From Nitrosopumilus sp. b1 (GTDB lineage Archaea > Thermoproteota > Nitrososphaeria > Nitrososphaerales > Nitrosopumilaceae): a DNA stretch of 64,000 nucleotides. Positions 25,397 to 34,634 of the stretch are shown piece after piece. A program made the position numbers and the translations under genes. The stretch lies in NCBI RefSeq assembly GCF_014078545.1, contig NZ_MU078707.1:1-64000 (forward strand), in the 5' to 3' direction. Within the stretch, counting starts at the first letter, position 1, and each line of letters opens with the position of its first letter. The notes below the pieces were generated by a model, which was given only the letters and a program-made list of their open reading frames with translations, ran no database searches and was not told the DNA's origin.

Positions 25397-27271
25397 ATGA
25401 AGCTAATCTACAAGACTTACTTACTAGTTGGAATTGTAATTGTTGCCGCAATTGTAAATTTATTTCTGCTTTACCAGGTTCAGGAAATTGGAACGTCTGA
25501 ATCATATTCTATTATCAGGGCAGGAGATCTTAAAGTAAAGACAGAGACTGTATCAAGTCTTGCAAGCTCGATTGCAGGTGGCAATGACGCGGACAGAGAC
25601 AATCTAAAAAAAGAAACAGATGATTTTGATAACGTACTAAAGATTTTCAAAAATGGTGGAACAATCAGAGGAGAATCAATAGTTACAATTCCAAATCAGA
25701 TTAACCCAGAATATAATCAAGTTCTAAAGGCTTGGGAGAATTACAAAATGAGTGCAAATCAAGTTCAAAAAACATCGGTTTTTGATCAAAATGCAGTAAA
25801 CTCGTTGAATTATGTATTAGAGAAAAACGGAGAGTTAATTCTCACTACAAATTCTCTAGTCAAAGATTTAGAGGTGCTAGATAGAGACTATAATCGCCAT
25901 AAAGCAATTGCAAATGAGCTTCAAGAGCTTGCAAATAGAATTGGTCAACAGGCACTTCTCATATCTATTGGAGAAGGAGAAGGAGCACAAGTGCAACTAA
26001 AACAAGATAGATTATCTTTTGAGATAGGATTAAGAAAATTATTGCAAGTACCAATTGATGGATTAGATTATCAATCAGTAGGAAAAGAGCCAGAAGATTT
26101 GATTCCTACTCCACGTGAAAATTCAGAATCACTAAGGGAGTTAGATCCCCTTTGGGAAGCAGTTCAGCTAAGAATTCAAACCTTGGAGGAGAGATCATTA
26201 CTATCTCCAGAGTTTGACGTAGCACGAAAGAATCTTGAGAAACAAAAGAGCATTCTGCTTGATGCACTAGATAACTTTTTGGATGCATGGAATAGGCAAT
26301 TGAATTTAGGTGAAGCACAACAGCAAACCATCATTCAGGTATTATTAGCAGTAGACGTCATAGTATTCTTTTTGGTAATTTTTGTTATCAGACAATCACT
26401 AAACCCATTGGAGATGATTACATCTGCACTCTCAAGGGTCAAAGAGGGAATCTATGGAGAAAGGATAGAGTATAACGCATCAGATGAGGTCGGACAGCTT
26501 GTCAATACATTCAACATAATGTCAGATACTATCAAACAAAAAGAGGAAGAGGCAAAAAAGACAGACCTTGCAAAAGATGAATTCTTAGCGATGATTACAC
26601 ATGAATTAAAGACGCCTTTGGTACCAATTCAAGGCTATGCAGACATTCTACTCGGGGAGCATTTAGGAAAATTAACCGACAACCAAAAAGAGAGATTGAG
26701 AATAATAAAATCAAGCTCATCATCGTTACTAGATATTATTTCTGACTTGCTTGATGCGCAAAAATTAGACTTGGGCCAATTAAGAATGAAAAAGGAGAGC
26801 ATCAGTATTAAAAAGACCATAGAAAAGGCAGTGACATCATTCAAGCCAGAAGCTGAAAGAAGGGGAATCAAACTGAATCATTCAAGCCCAGAAATAATTG
26901 TAGTTCATGATTCAGAGAGAATAGGGCAGGTACTTAACAACTTAATTAAAAATAGCATGATTGCAATTCATTCTGACAAAGGATCAATTGACATTGATGT
27001 CACTGAAAATAATGACTACGTAGAGATTTCAGTAAAAGATAATGGAATCGGTATTCCTTTAGAAAAACAAAAAGATTTGTTTAAGAAGTTCTACCAAGTT
27101 GATGCTTCACTGACAAGAGAGAGAGGTGGTAGTGGACTAGGACTTGCAATCAGTAAAGGAATAGTCGAAGGGCATGGAGGCAAAATTCGTGTTGAGAGTA
27201 CGCCAAATATCGGTACAAAGTTCATTTTCACCCTACCAAAAAACCCCCCTTTGGGCAATCAAGCTAAATAA
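25397..27271 (+). CDS. Membrane sensor histidine kinase
   Basis: 624 residues from the ATG at 25397 (MKLIYKTYLL). There is an N-terminal membrane helix (about 6-24), a large extracellular helical sensor (about 30-310), a second helix (VLLAVDVIVFFLVIFVI), then HAMP (RQSLNPLEMITSAL). HisKA has MITHELKTPLVPIQGY, and HATPase has NNLIKNSM, DNGIGIPLEKQ and GSGLGLAISKGIVEGHGG. It is divergent from hpt/cheY and is likely the kinase of that relay. Signal unknown. Confidence 0.95.
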   Translation: MKLIYKTYLLVGIVIVAAIVNLFLLYQVQEIGTSESYSIIRAGDLKVKTETVSSLASSIAGGNDADRDNLKKETDDFDNVLKIFKNGGTIRGESIVTIPNQINPEYNQVLKAWENYKMSANQVQKTSVFDQNAVNSLNYVLEKNGELILTTNSLVKDLEVLDRDYNRHKAIANELQELANRIGQQALLISIGEGEGAQVQLKQDRLSFEIGLRKLLQVPIDGLDYQSVGKEPEDLIPTPRENSESLRELDPLWEAVQLRIQTLEERSLLSPEFDVARKNLEKQKSILLDALDNFLDAWNRQLNLGEAQQQTIIQVLLAVDVIVFFLVIFVIRQSLNPLEMITSALSRVKEGIYGERIEYNASDEVGQLVNTFNIMSDTIKQKEEEAKKTDLAKDEFLAMITHELKTPLVPIQGYADILLGEHLGKLTDNQKERLRIIKSSSSSLLDIISDLLDAQKLDLGQLRMKKESISIKKTIEKAVTSFKPEAERRGIKLNHSSPEIIVVHDSERIGQVLNNLIKNSMIAIHSDKGSIDIDVTENNDYVEISVKDNGIGIPLEKQKDLFKKFYQVDASLTRERGGSGLGLAISKGIVEGHGGKIRVESTPNIGTKFIFTLPKNPPLGNQAK

Positions 27272-27336
27272 TTCAAACCTCATTACACAAATTATCTTAC
27301 TCTAAAAGAGAAATTAACGAAAGAAAAGGCAGTGCA

Positions 27337-27477
27337 ATGAATAACATCTCAAGCCAAAAGAATAATGAATTTTATGCAAATTGCACAGAGTACTTCATGG
27401 GTTTACGAAAAAAAGGAAAAACAGACTATGGGTTTGAGGATGAATTCTACTATACAATCCCAACAAAGAAAAAATAA
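27337..27477 (+). CDS. Small protein of unknown function
   Basis: A 46-residue ORF: MNNISSQKNNEFYANCTEYF, then MGLRKKGKTDYGFEDEFYYTIPTKKK. It lies between the histidine kinase and the TldD gene on the same strand. Its codon use is like its neighbours'. The composition (many Tyr and Lys) gives no family clue, and it could be a spurious ORF. Confidence 0.45.
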   Translation: MNNISSQKNNEFYANCTEYFMGLRKKGKTDYGFEDEFYYTIPTKKK

Positions 27478-27513
27478 AGATACAGTGATTTAGGAAACAT
27501 TAGATATTAAATC

Positions 27514-28932
27514 ATGAATTTTGAGGATTTTGTAGACAAGTCTATCCAAATTTCACTGGACTTGGGGGCTGAGTATTGCGATGTCAGATCAGAGTCATAT
27601 TCATCAAAGAAGGCAATAATAGAAAATGGGCAAACTGAGCAGTGTGACTCGATAATAGATGCAGGAATTGGGATACGAGTTCTAAAAAATGGCGTGTGGG
27701 GTTTTTGCTCAATATCAAATCCAGGCTCATTTGAGATAATAAGAGAAAAAATAATAGATTCCATAAATTCCACTCAGAGATTTTCTAATAAAATAAAATT
27801 CTCAAAGGAAAAGACACATCTAGCAAAAAAGGACTATCCAGTAAAAAAAACTCCAGCCTTAGAAGAATTGATCAAAATTGGAACTGAGTGCGATTCTATC
27901 ATCAGAGAAAAAAGAAGCATCATAAAATCAACAGTTAATCTTTATTTTAAGACCACATCAAAATATTATGCAGACAGTTATGGCTCAAGGATTAGTCAAA
28001 ACTATACTGATACCATAGTAGATCTGATAGCTACTGCAAGGGATTCTGGAATTACACAATCAATCAATATTACAGAAGGAGGAAGAGGAGGAATTGAAAA
28101 AATTTCTGACGAAATCGACTTGTTAAAAGTTGCAGATGAGATTTCAGATAAAGCATCCAAACTAGTATACGCAAAACCAATCAAAGAAGAGAAAACAACA
28201 TTGGTGTTTAATCCAGATTTTGTAAGCTTGCTAACTCATGAGATTTTAGGTCATCCATCTGAAGCAGACAGGGTTTTGGGAAAAGAAATGGCATGGGCAG
28301 GAGGTTCATGGTGGGCAGGAAAACTCGGCGAGAAGATTGGTTCTAGTGAATTAAATGTCTTTGATGATCCTTCAGTAGAAGGAACGCTAGGCTGGTATGA
28401 GTTTGATGATGAAGGGATAGAGTCATCAAGGACTAATATTATCGAGAAAGGAGTATTGAAAAGGCATTTGCAAAATAATGAAACAGCAAAAATTTTTGAG
28501 GTAGAATCTAATGCAAACATGAGAGCAGCATCATACAAGTTCATGCCACTGATTAGGATGGCATGCACTTGTATTGATGGTGGAGATTGGAATCCAGATG
28601 AAATTATCAAAGATGTAAAGTCAGGATATTTGATTTCAAACATGAAGATACCATCAATCGATATGAAAAGGTACAACTGGAGTATCTCTTGCCAATATGC
28701 AAATAAAATTGAAAATGGTGAAATCACTGACCTTCAAAGAGATGTAATTGTAATGGGCACTGCTCCTGAATTTTTCAGATCAATTGACGCATGTGGAAAT
28801 GACTTTACCATAAGACCAATTACAAATTGTGGAAAGGGTGATCCTATGCAGTCAATGATGATGGGAAACGGCGGACCAACCATTAGAGCGGTAGCCACCG
28901 TAAAAAGTACGGGAGAGGCAAAAAATGCCTAG
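27514..28932 (+). CDS. tldD: TldD-type zinc metalloprotease
   Basis: 472 residues. The active-site motif is in LTHEILGHPSEADRV, the HExxxH metal site of TldD. The N-terminal domain and the C-terminal block (FRSIDACGNDFTIRPITNCGKGDPMQSMMMGNGGPTIR shape) are those of the TldD/PmbA family, which degrades unfolded peptides in concert with TldE. No TldE partner is next to it. Its last codons overlap the start of the uracil-DNA glycosylase gene by 8 bases. Confidence 0.93.
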   Translation: MNFEDFVDKSIQISLDLGAEYCDVRSESYSSKKAIIENGQTEQCDSIIDAGIGIRVLKNGVWGFCSISNPGSFEIIREKIIDSINSTQRFSNKIKFSKEKTHLAKKDYPVKKTPALEELIKIGTECDSIIREKRSIIKSTVNLYFKTTSKYYADSYGSRISQNYTDTIVDLIATARDSGITQSINITEGGRGGIEKISDEIDLLKVADEISDKASKLVYAKPIKEEKTTLVFNPDFVSLLTHEILGHPSEADRVLGKEMAWAGGSWWAGKLGEKIGSSELNVFDDPSVEGTLGWYEFDDEGIESSRTNIIEKGVLKRHLQNNETAKIFEVESNANMRAASYKFMPLIRMACTCIDGGDWNPDEIIKDVKSGYLISNMKIPSIDMKRYNWSISCQYANKIENGEITDLQRDVIVMGTAPEFFRSIDACGNDFTIRPITNCGKGDPMQSMMMGNGGPTIRAVATVKSTGEAKNA

Positions 28933-29470
28933 CATTGAGGAGATAAAAAACCAGGTCACAAAATGTACAAATTGTCAATTATGTGAGACAAGGACCAATG
29001 CAGTTCCAGGCAAGGGAAACCTTCACTCAAAGGTAATCTTTGTAGGGGAAGCACCAGGAAGAAGTGAGGACAAAAATGGAGAGCCATTTGTTGGTGCTGC
29101 AGGAAAGAAACTCACTGCAGCACTAGAGTCGGCAGGAATTGCTAGAGAAGATATCTACATTACAAATGTTGTAAAATGCAGACCACCTAACAACAGAATC
29201 CCCAGTACGGGTGAAAGAGAGGCTTGCTCTAATTATTTAGAATCTGAAATAAAGGAGATAAATCCAAAAATTATTTGCATCATGGGAAACACTGCATATG
29301 GTTCTATTCTAGGAGGCAATAACATTACAAAGAATCGAGGAAGGATAGTGGAGCATTTGGGAAATAGATACTTTATCACCATTCACCCTGCAGCAACGAT
29401 TTACAATCACGAATTACTAGATGTGCTAAAAAAAGACATGAAAAAAATAGCTAGTATTATAAAAAAATAA
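28925..29470 (+). CDS. Type-4 uracil-DNA glycosylase
   Basis: 181 residues. It has the N-terminal [4Fe-4S] cysteines CTNCQLCETR, motif GEAPGRSEDKNGEPFVG (active site) and the C-terminal ITIHPAATIYN. Two further cysteines (KCRPP, REACSNY) complete the cluster. This is the thermophile/archaeal UDG family 4 that removes uracil from DNA. It is translated in coupling with TldD upstream and the alkyladenine glycosylase downstream (1 nt). Confidence 0.95.
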   Translation: MPSIEEIKNQVTKCTNCQLCETRTNAVPGKGNLHSKVIFVGEAPGRSEDKNGEPFVGAAGKKLTAALESAGIAREDIYITNVVKCRPPNNRIPSTGEREACSNYLESEIKEINPKIICIMGNTAYGSILGGNNITKNRGRIVEHLGNRYFITIHPAATIYNHELLDVLKKDMKKIASIIKK

Positions 29471-29471
29471 G

Positions 29472-30029
29472 ATGAGACCATTACCAAGAAAATTTTATTC
29501 AGATGATACTGTAGATGTTGCAAAGAATCTACTAGGTAAGATTCTAGTTAGACAGATTGGAGAAAAGACCTTCTCAGGAATCATCATAGAGACTGAGGCT
29601 TATAGATTCAATGATGATCCTGCAAGTCATGCGTTTAGAGGAATGACTGAACGCAACAAAGCAATGTTTGGAGAAGTGGGTAGAGCATATGTGTATTTTA
29701 CTTATGGTATGTATTATTGCGTCAATGCAGTTGCAAGAAATGATAATTATGATGCAGGGGCAGTACTAATTCGAGCAATAAAACCTGTGCAAGGATTAGA
29801 TCATATGATAAAAAATAGAAAAAACAAAAAAATTGAAGAGTTAACAAATGGTCCTGCAAAGCTGACTCAAGCATTAAAGATTACAAAAAAACAATACGGT
29901 GTGGATTTGACAAAAAAATCAGAGTTGTTTATTTCAGATACGCAAAATGATTGTAAGGTATATTCCAGTCACCGAATTGGAATAAGAAACGGATTAGACA
30001 AGAAATGGAATTTTAAAATTAATCTTTAG
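29472..30029 (+). CDS. 3-methyladenine DNA glycosylase (AAG/MPG family)
   Basis: 185 residues. Diagnostic blocks are KNLLGKILVRQIG, GIIIETEAYRFNDDPASHAFRGMTERNKAMFG and AYVYFTYGMYYCVNAV. These are typical of the mammalian-type alkyladenine DNA glycosylase. It forms a base-excision repair pair with the UDG gene that ends one base upstream. The catalytic Glu is in ETEAY. Confidence 0.95.
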   Translation: MRPLPRKFYSDDTVDVAKNLLGKILVRQIGEKTFSGIIIETEAYRFNDDPASHAFRGMTERNKAMFGEVGRAYVYFTYGMYYCVNAVARNDNYDAGAVLIRAIKPVQGLDHMIKNRKNKKIEELTNGPAKLTQALKITKKQYGVDLTKKSELFISDTQNDCKVYSSHRIGIRNGLDKKWNFKINL

Positions 30030-30690
30030 AGTCTTTTTTATCGTCATTGACATCATCTAATGTCCAAGGAGCAAATTTACCTAAAATTTTTGCCCAGTCT
30101 AGTCGTAAAAGTAAAATCACAACACCAGTAAGCATTCCTCCAAAACCAATTATTCCAATGTAAATTGGGGTTGCGTCATCAATGTCTTCTAGGAATGGGT
30201 CTACAAGAGACAACCCCAAAAAATGAGATATTAGAACAATCACATAGCTAAGCACGAGTTTTCCAGTAAATGTTGCAATAAAGAATCGTTTTGGATTATA
30301 CTTTGCAAGTCCCAGTGGAACATATACTAGATCATCAGGTATAGGAGTAGCTGCTGCAAAAAAGGCAGCCCCTGCACCATATCGTTTTACTAGTCTTTCA
30401 AATGGCCTCATACGTTTTCTTGTTTTTTCAGTAATTATCTTGCGGCCACCATAACTGACATAGAAGATGATTTGCTTTGCAGCGGTAGATGTAATAGCAG
30501 ATATTATTGCAAGAACATGAATGTTGAATTGGTCCCCAACGGCCATTGTTGCCAGTAAAAGAAACGATGGAAGAGGAACAAATGGGACAAGAGAACCAAA
30601 AAAGCTCACCAGTGTTAAACCAAAGTAACCAACTTCAGGTGCGAATGGAAACAAATCAGAAAAATCCACACAACAACGAGTGGTCAGCAT
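30019..30690 (-). CDS. DedA/VTT-family membrane protein
   Basis: 223 residues with about five hydrophobic segments. The motif FFAAATPIPDDLVYVPLGLAKYNPKRFF corresponds to the re-entrant loop (E/D-x-x-x-P...G) of VTT/SNARE-associated proteins. In bacteria these act as lipid scramblases or in membrane homeostasis. It overlaps the convergent glycosylase gene by 11 bases. Confidence 0.88.
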   Translation of the reverse strand: MLTTRCCVDFSDLFPFAPEVGYFGLTLVSFFGSLVPFVPLPSFLLLATMAVGDQFNIHVLAIISAITSTAAKQIIFYVSYGGRKIITEKTRKRMRPFERLVKRYGAGAAFFAAATPIPDDLVYVPLGLAKYNPKRFFIATFTGKLVLSYVIVLISHFLGLSLVDPFLEDIDDATPIYIGIIGFGGMLTGVVILLLRLDWAKILGKFAPWTLDDVNDDKKDSKD

Positions 30691-30764
30691 TATTTAACTA
30701 TAAAAAATGAGATACATGTTTAATTTTCATAATCATTAAAATAACATATTCTGGTGAAACTCCC

Positions 30765-31139
30765 ATGGTCAAAAAAAATTTTAGTGAAATCCCAATAGCT
30801 ATTGCAAAGATTAGTCCATACATTAGATTTGTAGGAGTAATTGGTTCAAGCGGTGAATTATTATCATATTATAGAAGATCAGATCTAAAGCCACTTCTAA
30901 ATGCAAAAAATACACATTACCAATTCTCTCATATTGCAATTAAAACTGATTTAGAAGCATTTTTTGATAAGAGTTTAGGAGAGGTTGAATTTGTTTGGGA
31001 AGAAAGAAAAAAGGTTCAAACCATCTCATTTGCAATAAAAAAGATCAGAATTTGGATATCTATTGACAAAAAAGTTGTTCGTAGCGAAGTGTTAAGAATT
31101 ATAGATTCTTGTCTTCCAATAGTGAAGCTCTACTCATAG
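30765..31139 (+). CDS. Small thaumarchaeal protein (DUF6659-like), divergent paralogue
   Basis: 124 residues. It shares the layout of the proteins at 32106-32465 and 46883-47254: IRFVGVIGSSGELL near the start, F(D)xxLGEVEFVWEERKKVQ in the middle, then a beta strand and a C-terminal helix. It lacks the 'GGMKEG' piece of the others and is the most diverged. It may be a roadblock/PAS-like small sensor fold; the function is unknown. Confidence 0.65.
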   Translation: MVKKNFSEIPIAIAKISPYIRFVGVIGSSGELLSYYRRSDLKPLLNAKNTHYQFSHIAIKTDLEAFFDKSLGEVEFVWEERKKVQTISFAIKKIRIWISIDKKVVRSEVLRIIDSCLPIVKLYS

Positions 31140-32062
31140 AGCCAACATTTTACGTATCCGGTTTCAGTTGAAAAATTTGGAGGATCTTTTTTACATTTTT
31201 CAAATGCCATTGGACATCTATCAATAAATCGACATTCTGATTTTGGTTTTAATAGACTTGGGGGATCACCTGGAATAAATTTTGGTTTATCACCATGTAG
31301 TCTTGGAATAGATTCCAACAATCCTTTTGTGTATGGATGTTTGGGATTTTTGTAGATATCATTTGAGGAACCAAATTCTATCATTTGACCGCCATACATG
31401 ATTCCAATCACATCTGCAATCTCAGATAATATTGCAAGATCATGAGTGATAAGCATTATTGACATACCTTCTTTTTTTAAATTCTTTAGCAAGTTGATTA
31501 TTTGTGCCTGAATAAGAACATCTAATGCAGTAGTAGGTTCATCGGCAATTACAAATTTTGGTTTTAGCAATAACCCCATTGCTATAATTACTCGTTGTTT
31601 CATACCACCACTTAGCTCATGGGGATATTTCTGCAAAACAGATGCATCAAGATTAACTGCTTTCATTACATCAAGAATCACTTTTTTTGAGTCCCCATCA
31701 AAATGATGTTGTTTTAGTATTTCTTGGAATTGTTCATTTATTGAAAAAACAGGATCAAGGGAATTCATTGCGCCCTGAAATATCATTGAGATTTTTTTCC
31801 ATCGAAAAACTTTCTCAAATTTATTTTCAGGTAAATCCAACAAAGAGTCATCCTCAAAGAGTATCTTTCCAGAAGTGATTTTACCACCTTGTAACATTCG
31901 GATTATTGAAAGTCCAAGAGTACTCTTTCCACATGCACTCTCACCGGCAATTCCTATTGATTGTCCATTCTCTAAATCAAATGATAGATTCTCTACTGCA
32001 TGGATATTTCCTTTTGAAGTAGGATAAACTACTGATAATCCACTAACTGAGAGAAATGTCAT
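31130..32062 (-). CDS. Oligopeptide ABC transporter ATP-binding protein (OppD type)
   Basis: 310 residues. It has Walker A GESACGKSTLGLS, signature LSGGMKQRVIIAMGL, Walker B FVIADEPTTALDV and the switch His in ITHDLAI. The C-terminal oligopeptide extension has the cysteine-rich ECRFIDRCPMAFEKCKK...C motif, which may bind an iron-sulfur cluster. No permease, second ATPase or binding protein is adjacent, so the rest of the transporter must be elsewhere. Confidence 0.93.
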   Translation of the reverse strand: MTFLSVSGLSVVYPTSKGNIHAVENLSFDLENGQSIGIAGESACGKSTLGLSIIRMLQGGKITSGKILFEDDSLLDLPENKFEKVFRWKKISMIFQGAMNSLDPVFSINEQFQEILKQHHFDGDSKKVILDVMKAVNLDASVLQKYPHELSGGMKQRVIIAMGLLLKPKFVIADEPTTALDVLIQAQIINLLKNLKKEGMSIMLITHDLAILSEIADVIGIMYGGQMIEFGSSNDIYKNPKHPYTKGLLESIPRLHGDKPKFIPGDPPSLLKPKSECRFIDRCPMAFEKCKKDPPNFSTETGYVKCWLYE

Positions 32063-32105
32063 GTATACTCAAAGGTACGGAAGTATTTTGGTTTTAATTG
32101 AAACT

Positions 32106-32465
32106 TTATTTTATTATTTTTAGAATTTTTTTTGGTAAAGCACCATAGTCGGCATCAGGCTCGGCTACCACATACAACACATCATTACCATGTAGAAAAC
32201 TCAATGCAAGTGCTCTCTCTCGGGCGGCCAAGGCAAACTGAACCGAGCCTAGTTGTCTATCAAACTCTTTTCTCATCTTTACTCTCAAAGCTAGTTCCAT
32301 AAACAGCATTTCGTCGTCTTTTTCTGTCTCTAGTGGTTCAACACCTTCTTTCATGCCGCCTGCAATCAGTCTTCCACGCTCATTAATCACTGCAGCAAAA
32401 CGGACTTTTGGGTCTAAATCCTTAATTTTCGCACAAATATCCTCTAGTTTACTTATATCGGCCAT
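32106..32465 (-). CDS. DUF6659-like small protein
   Basis: 119 residues. It matches its paralogue at 46883-47254 over the blocks KVRFAAVINERGRLIAGGMKEG, RVKMRKEFDRQLGSVQF and REKALALSF-like, followed by a strand and a helix. It appears to be a mixed alpha/beta roadblock-like domain. It is divergent from phaE with a short shared promoter region. Function unknown. Confidence 0.72.
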   Translation of the reverse strand: MADISKLEDICAKIKDLDPKVRFAAVINERGRLIAGGMKEGVEPLETEKDDEMLFMELALRVKMRKEFDRQLGSVQFALAARERALALSFLHGNDVLYVVAEPDADYGALPKKILKIIK

Positions 32466-32520
32466 ATCTCAACTTTCAGTCAATACAGCTATTTATTGCG
32501 ATCGAATTATAACGTTCAAC

Positions 32521-33096
32521 GTGAAGAATCAGTTTTCAGATCCTAAGGATTACTATAAACACGTATCATTATTTTGGACAGACCTCATCAATTTGATGTA
32601 CAGTAAGCCGCAAGCCCTGATGTCAGTAGGGCCAATGAGAAACTTTGCTGAAAATGCAAAGAAAATCTCAATAGAGTTAATGGAGTCAAATGAGGATTTG
32701 GCGGAATTTAATGAACACCTTACCGAATATTACAAGCAGCTAAATGAGACATGGGTAGAGGCTCAAAAGAAGGTAAACCTAAAGATTCCCGAAATTCCCC
32801 AAGACGCTGAAAACTATGAGGCATACAAGAGAGTTTGGATTGACATCTTTGATAATGACTTTACAGAATTATTTGATTCCAAGCACTTTGGAGAAAATTA
32901 TGGTCACCTTGTTTCAAAGGAGTTGGAATTAACAAAACATTGGAATAATATAATGAACGTAGTCTTACAATCGGCGAATCTGCCAAACAAACAAGAGATG
33001 GATGAGGTTTATAGGGAAATTCATTCATTAAGAAAACGAGTATCAAAACTAGAGTCAAAGGTTAGACAGTACGAGTCAAAAGAAAAGGGAAATTAA
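32521..33096 (+). CDS. phaE: PHA synthase subunit PhaE
   Basis: 191 residues, alpha-helical. The C-terminal DEVYREIHSLRKRVSKLESKV coiled coil is the hallmark of PhaE of class III polyhydroxyalkanoate synthase. The GTG at 32521 lies about 26 nt after a TTTATT box (32492-32497), so a leaderless start is likely; the longer upstream reading frame overlaps the divergent gene and is not real. The stop is 1 nt before phaC. PhaE activates and docks PhaC at the granule. Confidence 0.88.
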   Translation: MKNQFSDPKDYYKHVSLFWTDLINLMYSKPQALMSVGPMRNFAENAKKISIELMESNEDLAEFNEHLTEYYKQLNETWVEAQKKVNLKIPEIPQDAENYEAYKRVWIDIFDNDFTELFDSKHFGENYGHLVSKELELTKHWNNIMNVVLQSANLPNKQEMDEVYREIHSLRKRVSKLESKVRQYESKEKGN

Positions 33097-33097
33097 A

Positions 33098-34171
33098 ATG
33101 AAAAAAATTTCAAATGAATTAAACATAGACCCAAAGATGGTAGAGAATATTCTAAGATTTAGTAGTAATATCTCTAGAGCATCTGAATTAGTATCAGCCC
33201 CAGATGAGTTTAATTTTGAGAGTACAGAATATGATGTCGCATATCAAGAAGACAAAGCCAGACTGCTTCACTACAAACCATTAACAAAGACACAACACAA
33301 AACTCCAATTATTATTGCATATGCATTGATCAATAGATATCACATTTTAGATATTCATCCAAAAAAGAGTTGGGTGAAGAATCTTTTGGAGCAAGGATTC
33401 AATGTATATATGCTAGACTGGGGAAGTCCATCAAACATTGACAAGTATCTTGATTTTGACGATTATGTTAACGGATACTTGCACAATTCTGTTGAATTTA
33501 TTAAAAACGAATCTAGTGTAGAACAGGTTTCATTACAAGGGTATTGTACAGGCGGAACTATAGCAACAACATATGCAGCACTGCATCCAGAGAATGTAAA
33601 AAACTTCATTGCAACCGCGCCAGTAATTGATGGTTGGAAGGACACTACTGTGATTAGCAACCTTGCAAAGCACATGGATGTCGATAAAATGGTTGAAATT
33701 GTCGGAAACATGCCTCCAGAATTCATGTATTACTGCTTTTCAGTTCTAAAACCATTTGAGCAGGGAATTGAAAAGTATCTGAACTTCTTTAACAATATAG
33801 AAAATGAGAATTTTGTAGATAATTTCATGAGAGTCGAAAAATGGCTATCAGAAACACCGCCTATTCCGGGAGCACTATTCAAGCAATGGATTAGAGACAT
33901 CTACCAAGAAAATCTTTTGATTCAAAACAAGATGTATGTTGGTAACCAACATGTATCGTTGAAAAATATCACCATGCCGATTTTCACTCAGGTTGCCGTA
34001 GGTGATCATCTCGTATCACCAGAGTGCAGTATGCCATTGCATTACGGAGTAGGAAGTGAAGACAAAACCATACGAATCTATCCAACAGGACACGTAGGAA
34101 TGATTGCAAGTTCATTATCACAAAAAGTCGTACTGCCAGAATTGGGCGAATGGCTTAAGGAAAGATCATAA
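33098..34171 (+). CDS. phaC: Class III polyhydroxyalkanoate synthase PhaC
   Basis: 357 residues, the short class III size. The lipase-like box GYCTGGT has Cys in place of Ser, as the catalytic nucleophile. The Asp is in VAVGDHLVSPE and the His in YPTGHVGMI. It polymerises 3-hydroxyacyl-CoA (here probably 3-hydroxybutyryl-CoA) to polyester. It is operonic with phaE. Facing genes 34218-35874 encode phasin-like proteins and a hydrolase. Confidence 0.95.
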   Translation: MKKISNELNIDPKMVENILRFSSNISRASELVSAPDEFNFESTEYDVAYQEDKARLLHYKPLTKTQHKTPIIIAYALINRYHILDIHPKKSWVKNLLEQGFNVYMLDWGSPSNIDKYLDFDDYVNGYLHNSVEFIKNESSVEQVSLQGYCTGGTIATTYAALHPENVKNFIATAPVIDGWKDTTVISNLAKHMDVDKMVEIVGNMPPEFMYYCFSVLKPFEQGIEKYLNFFNNIENENFVDNFMRVEKWLSETPPIPGALFKQWIRDIYQENLLIQNKMYVGNQHVSLKNITMPIFTQVAVGDHLVSPECSMPLHYGVGSEDKTIRIYPTGHVGMIASSLSQKVVLPELGEWLKERS

Positions 34172-34217
34172 AATAAAAGAAAAATTTTAAAAAACAAAAA
34201 GAATGGATTCTAGCCTT

Positions 34218-34634
34218 CTATTTTGAAGGGGTAAATGTAGAAATCCAGGATTGCATGATATTTTTGTTCATATCTGCAAAGGTTTTTGCATTATCGTTGA
34301 ATGTCTTGATGTTTTGTTGTGTTGCATTAATTGCTGCTAATGCTACTTGATTGTTAACTGCTGTACCTTTTAGTAGTTGTTCTGTGGTCTCATCAATTAC
34401 TTTTAGGGTTGCTTCTGGAATGTTGGAAGTAATTCCTGCTCTTCTAGAAGTCTCTTTCTGTGTGGTAAATGATGAATTTACTAGATTCTCAACTGCTTGT
34501 AAGTATTCTTGTTGTACATTAGAAATTGCTTGATGATATTGTGGTACTGCTTTCTTTATTGAATCAATACATTTGTCAACGTTTTGCTGATATACTGCGA
34601 AGATATCTTTTGGACTATTGTTTGTGCTACTCAT
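34218..34634 (-). CDS. Phasin-like protein
   Basis: 138 residues of low-complexity, amphipathic helices rich in Gln, Asn, Ala and Thr (EYLQAVENLVNSSF, NNQVALAAINATQQNIKTFN). This is the usual look of PHA-granule phasins. It overlaps the AbrB-domain gene upstream by 4 bases (ATGA), and both lie next to phaEC in opposite direction. The role, granule coating or size control, is inferred from position and composition. Confidence 0.7.
   Translation of the reverse strand: MSSTNNSPKDIFAVYQQNVDKCIDSIKKAVPQYHQAISNVQQEYLQAVENLVNSSFTTQKETSRRAGITSNIPEATLKVIDETTEQLLKGTAVNNQVALAAINATQQNIKTFNDNAKTFADMNKNIMQSWISTFTPSK

Noticed and set aside
28251-28727. 158-residue ORF on the minus strand
   Set aside because: It lies inside the well-defined TldD gene in another frame and shows no domain. 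Same for other long antisense ORFs in EF-1alpha, carB and the double-SDR gene.
32353-32520. Extended N-terminus of PhaE
   Set aside because: It overlaps the divergent DUF6659-like gene, and a TATA box at 32492-32497 places the mRNA start near the GTG at 32521.
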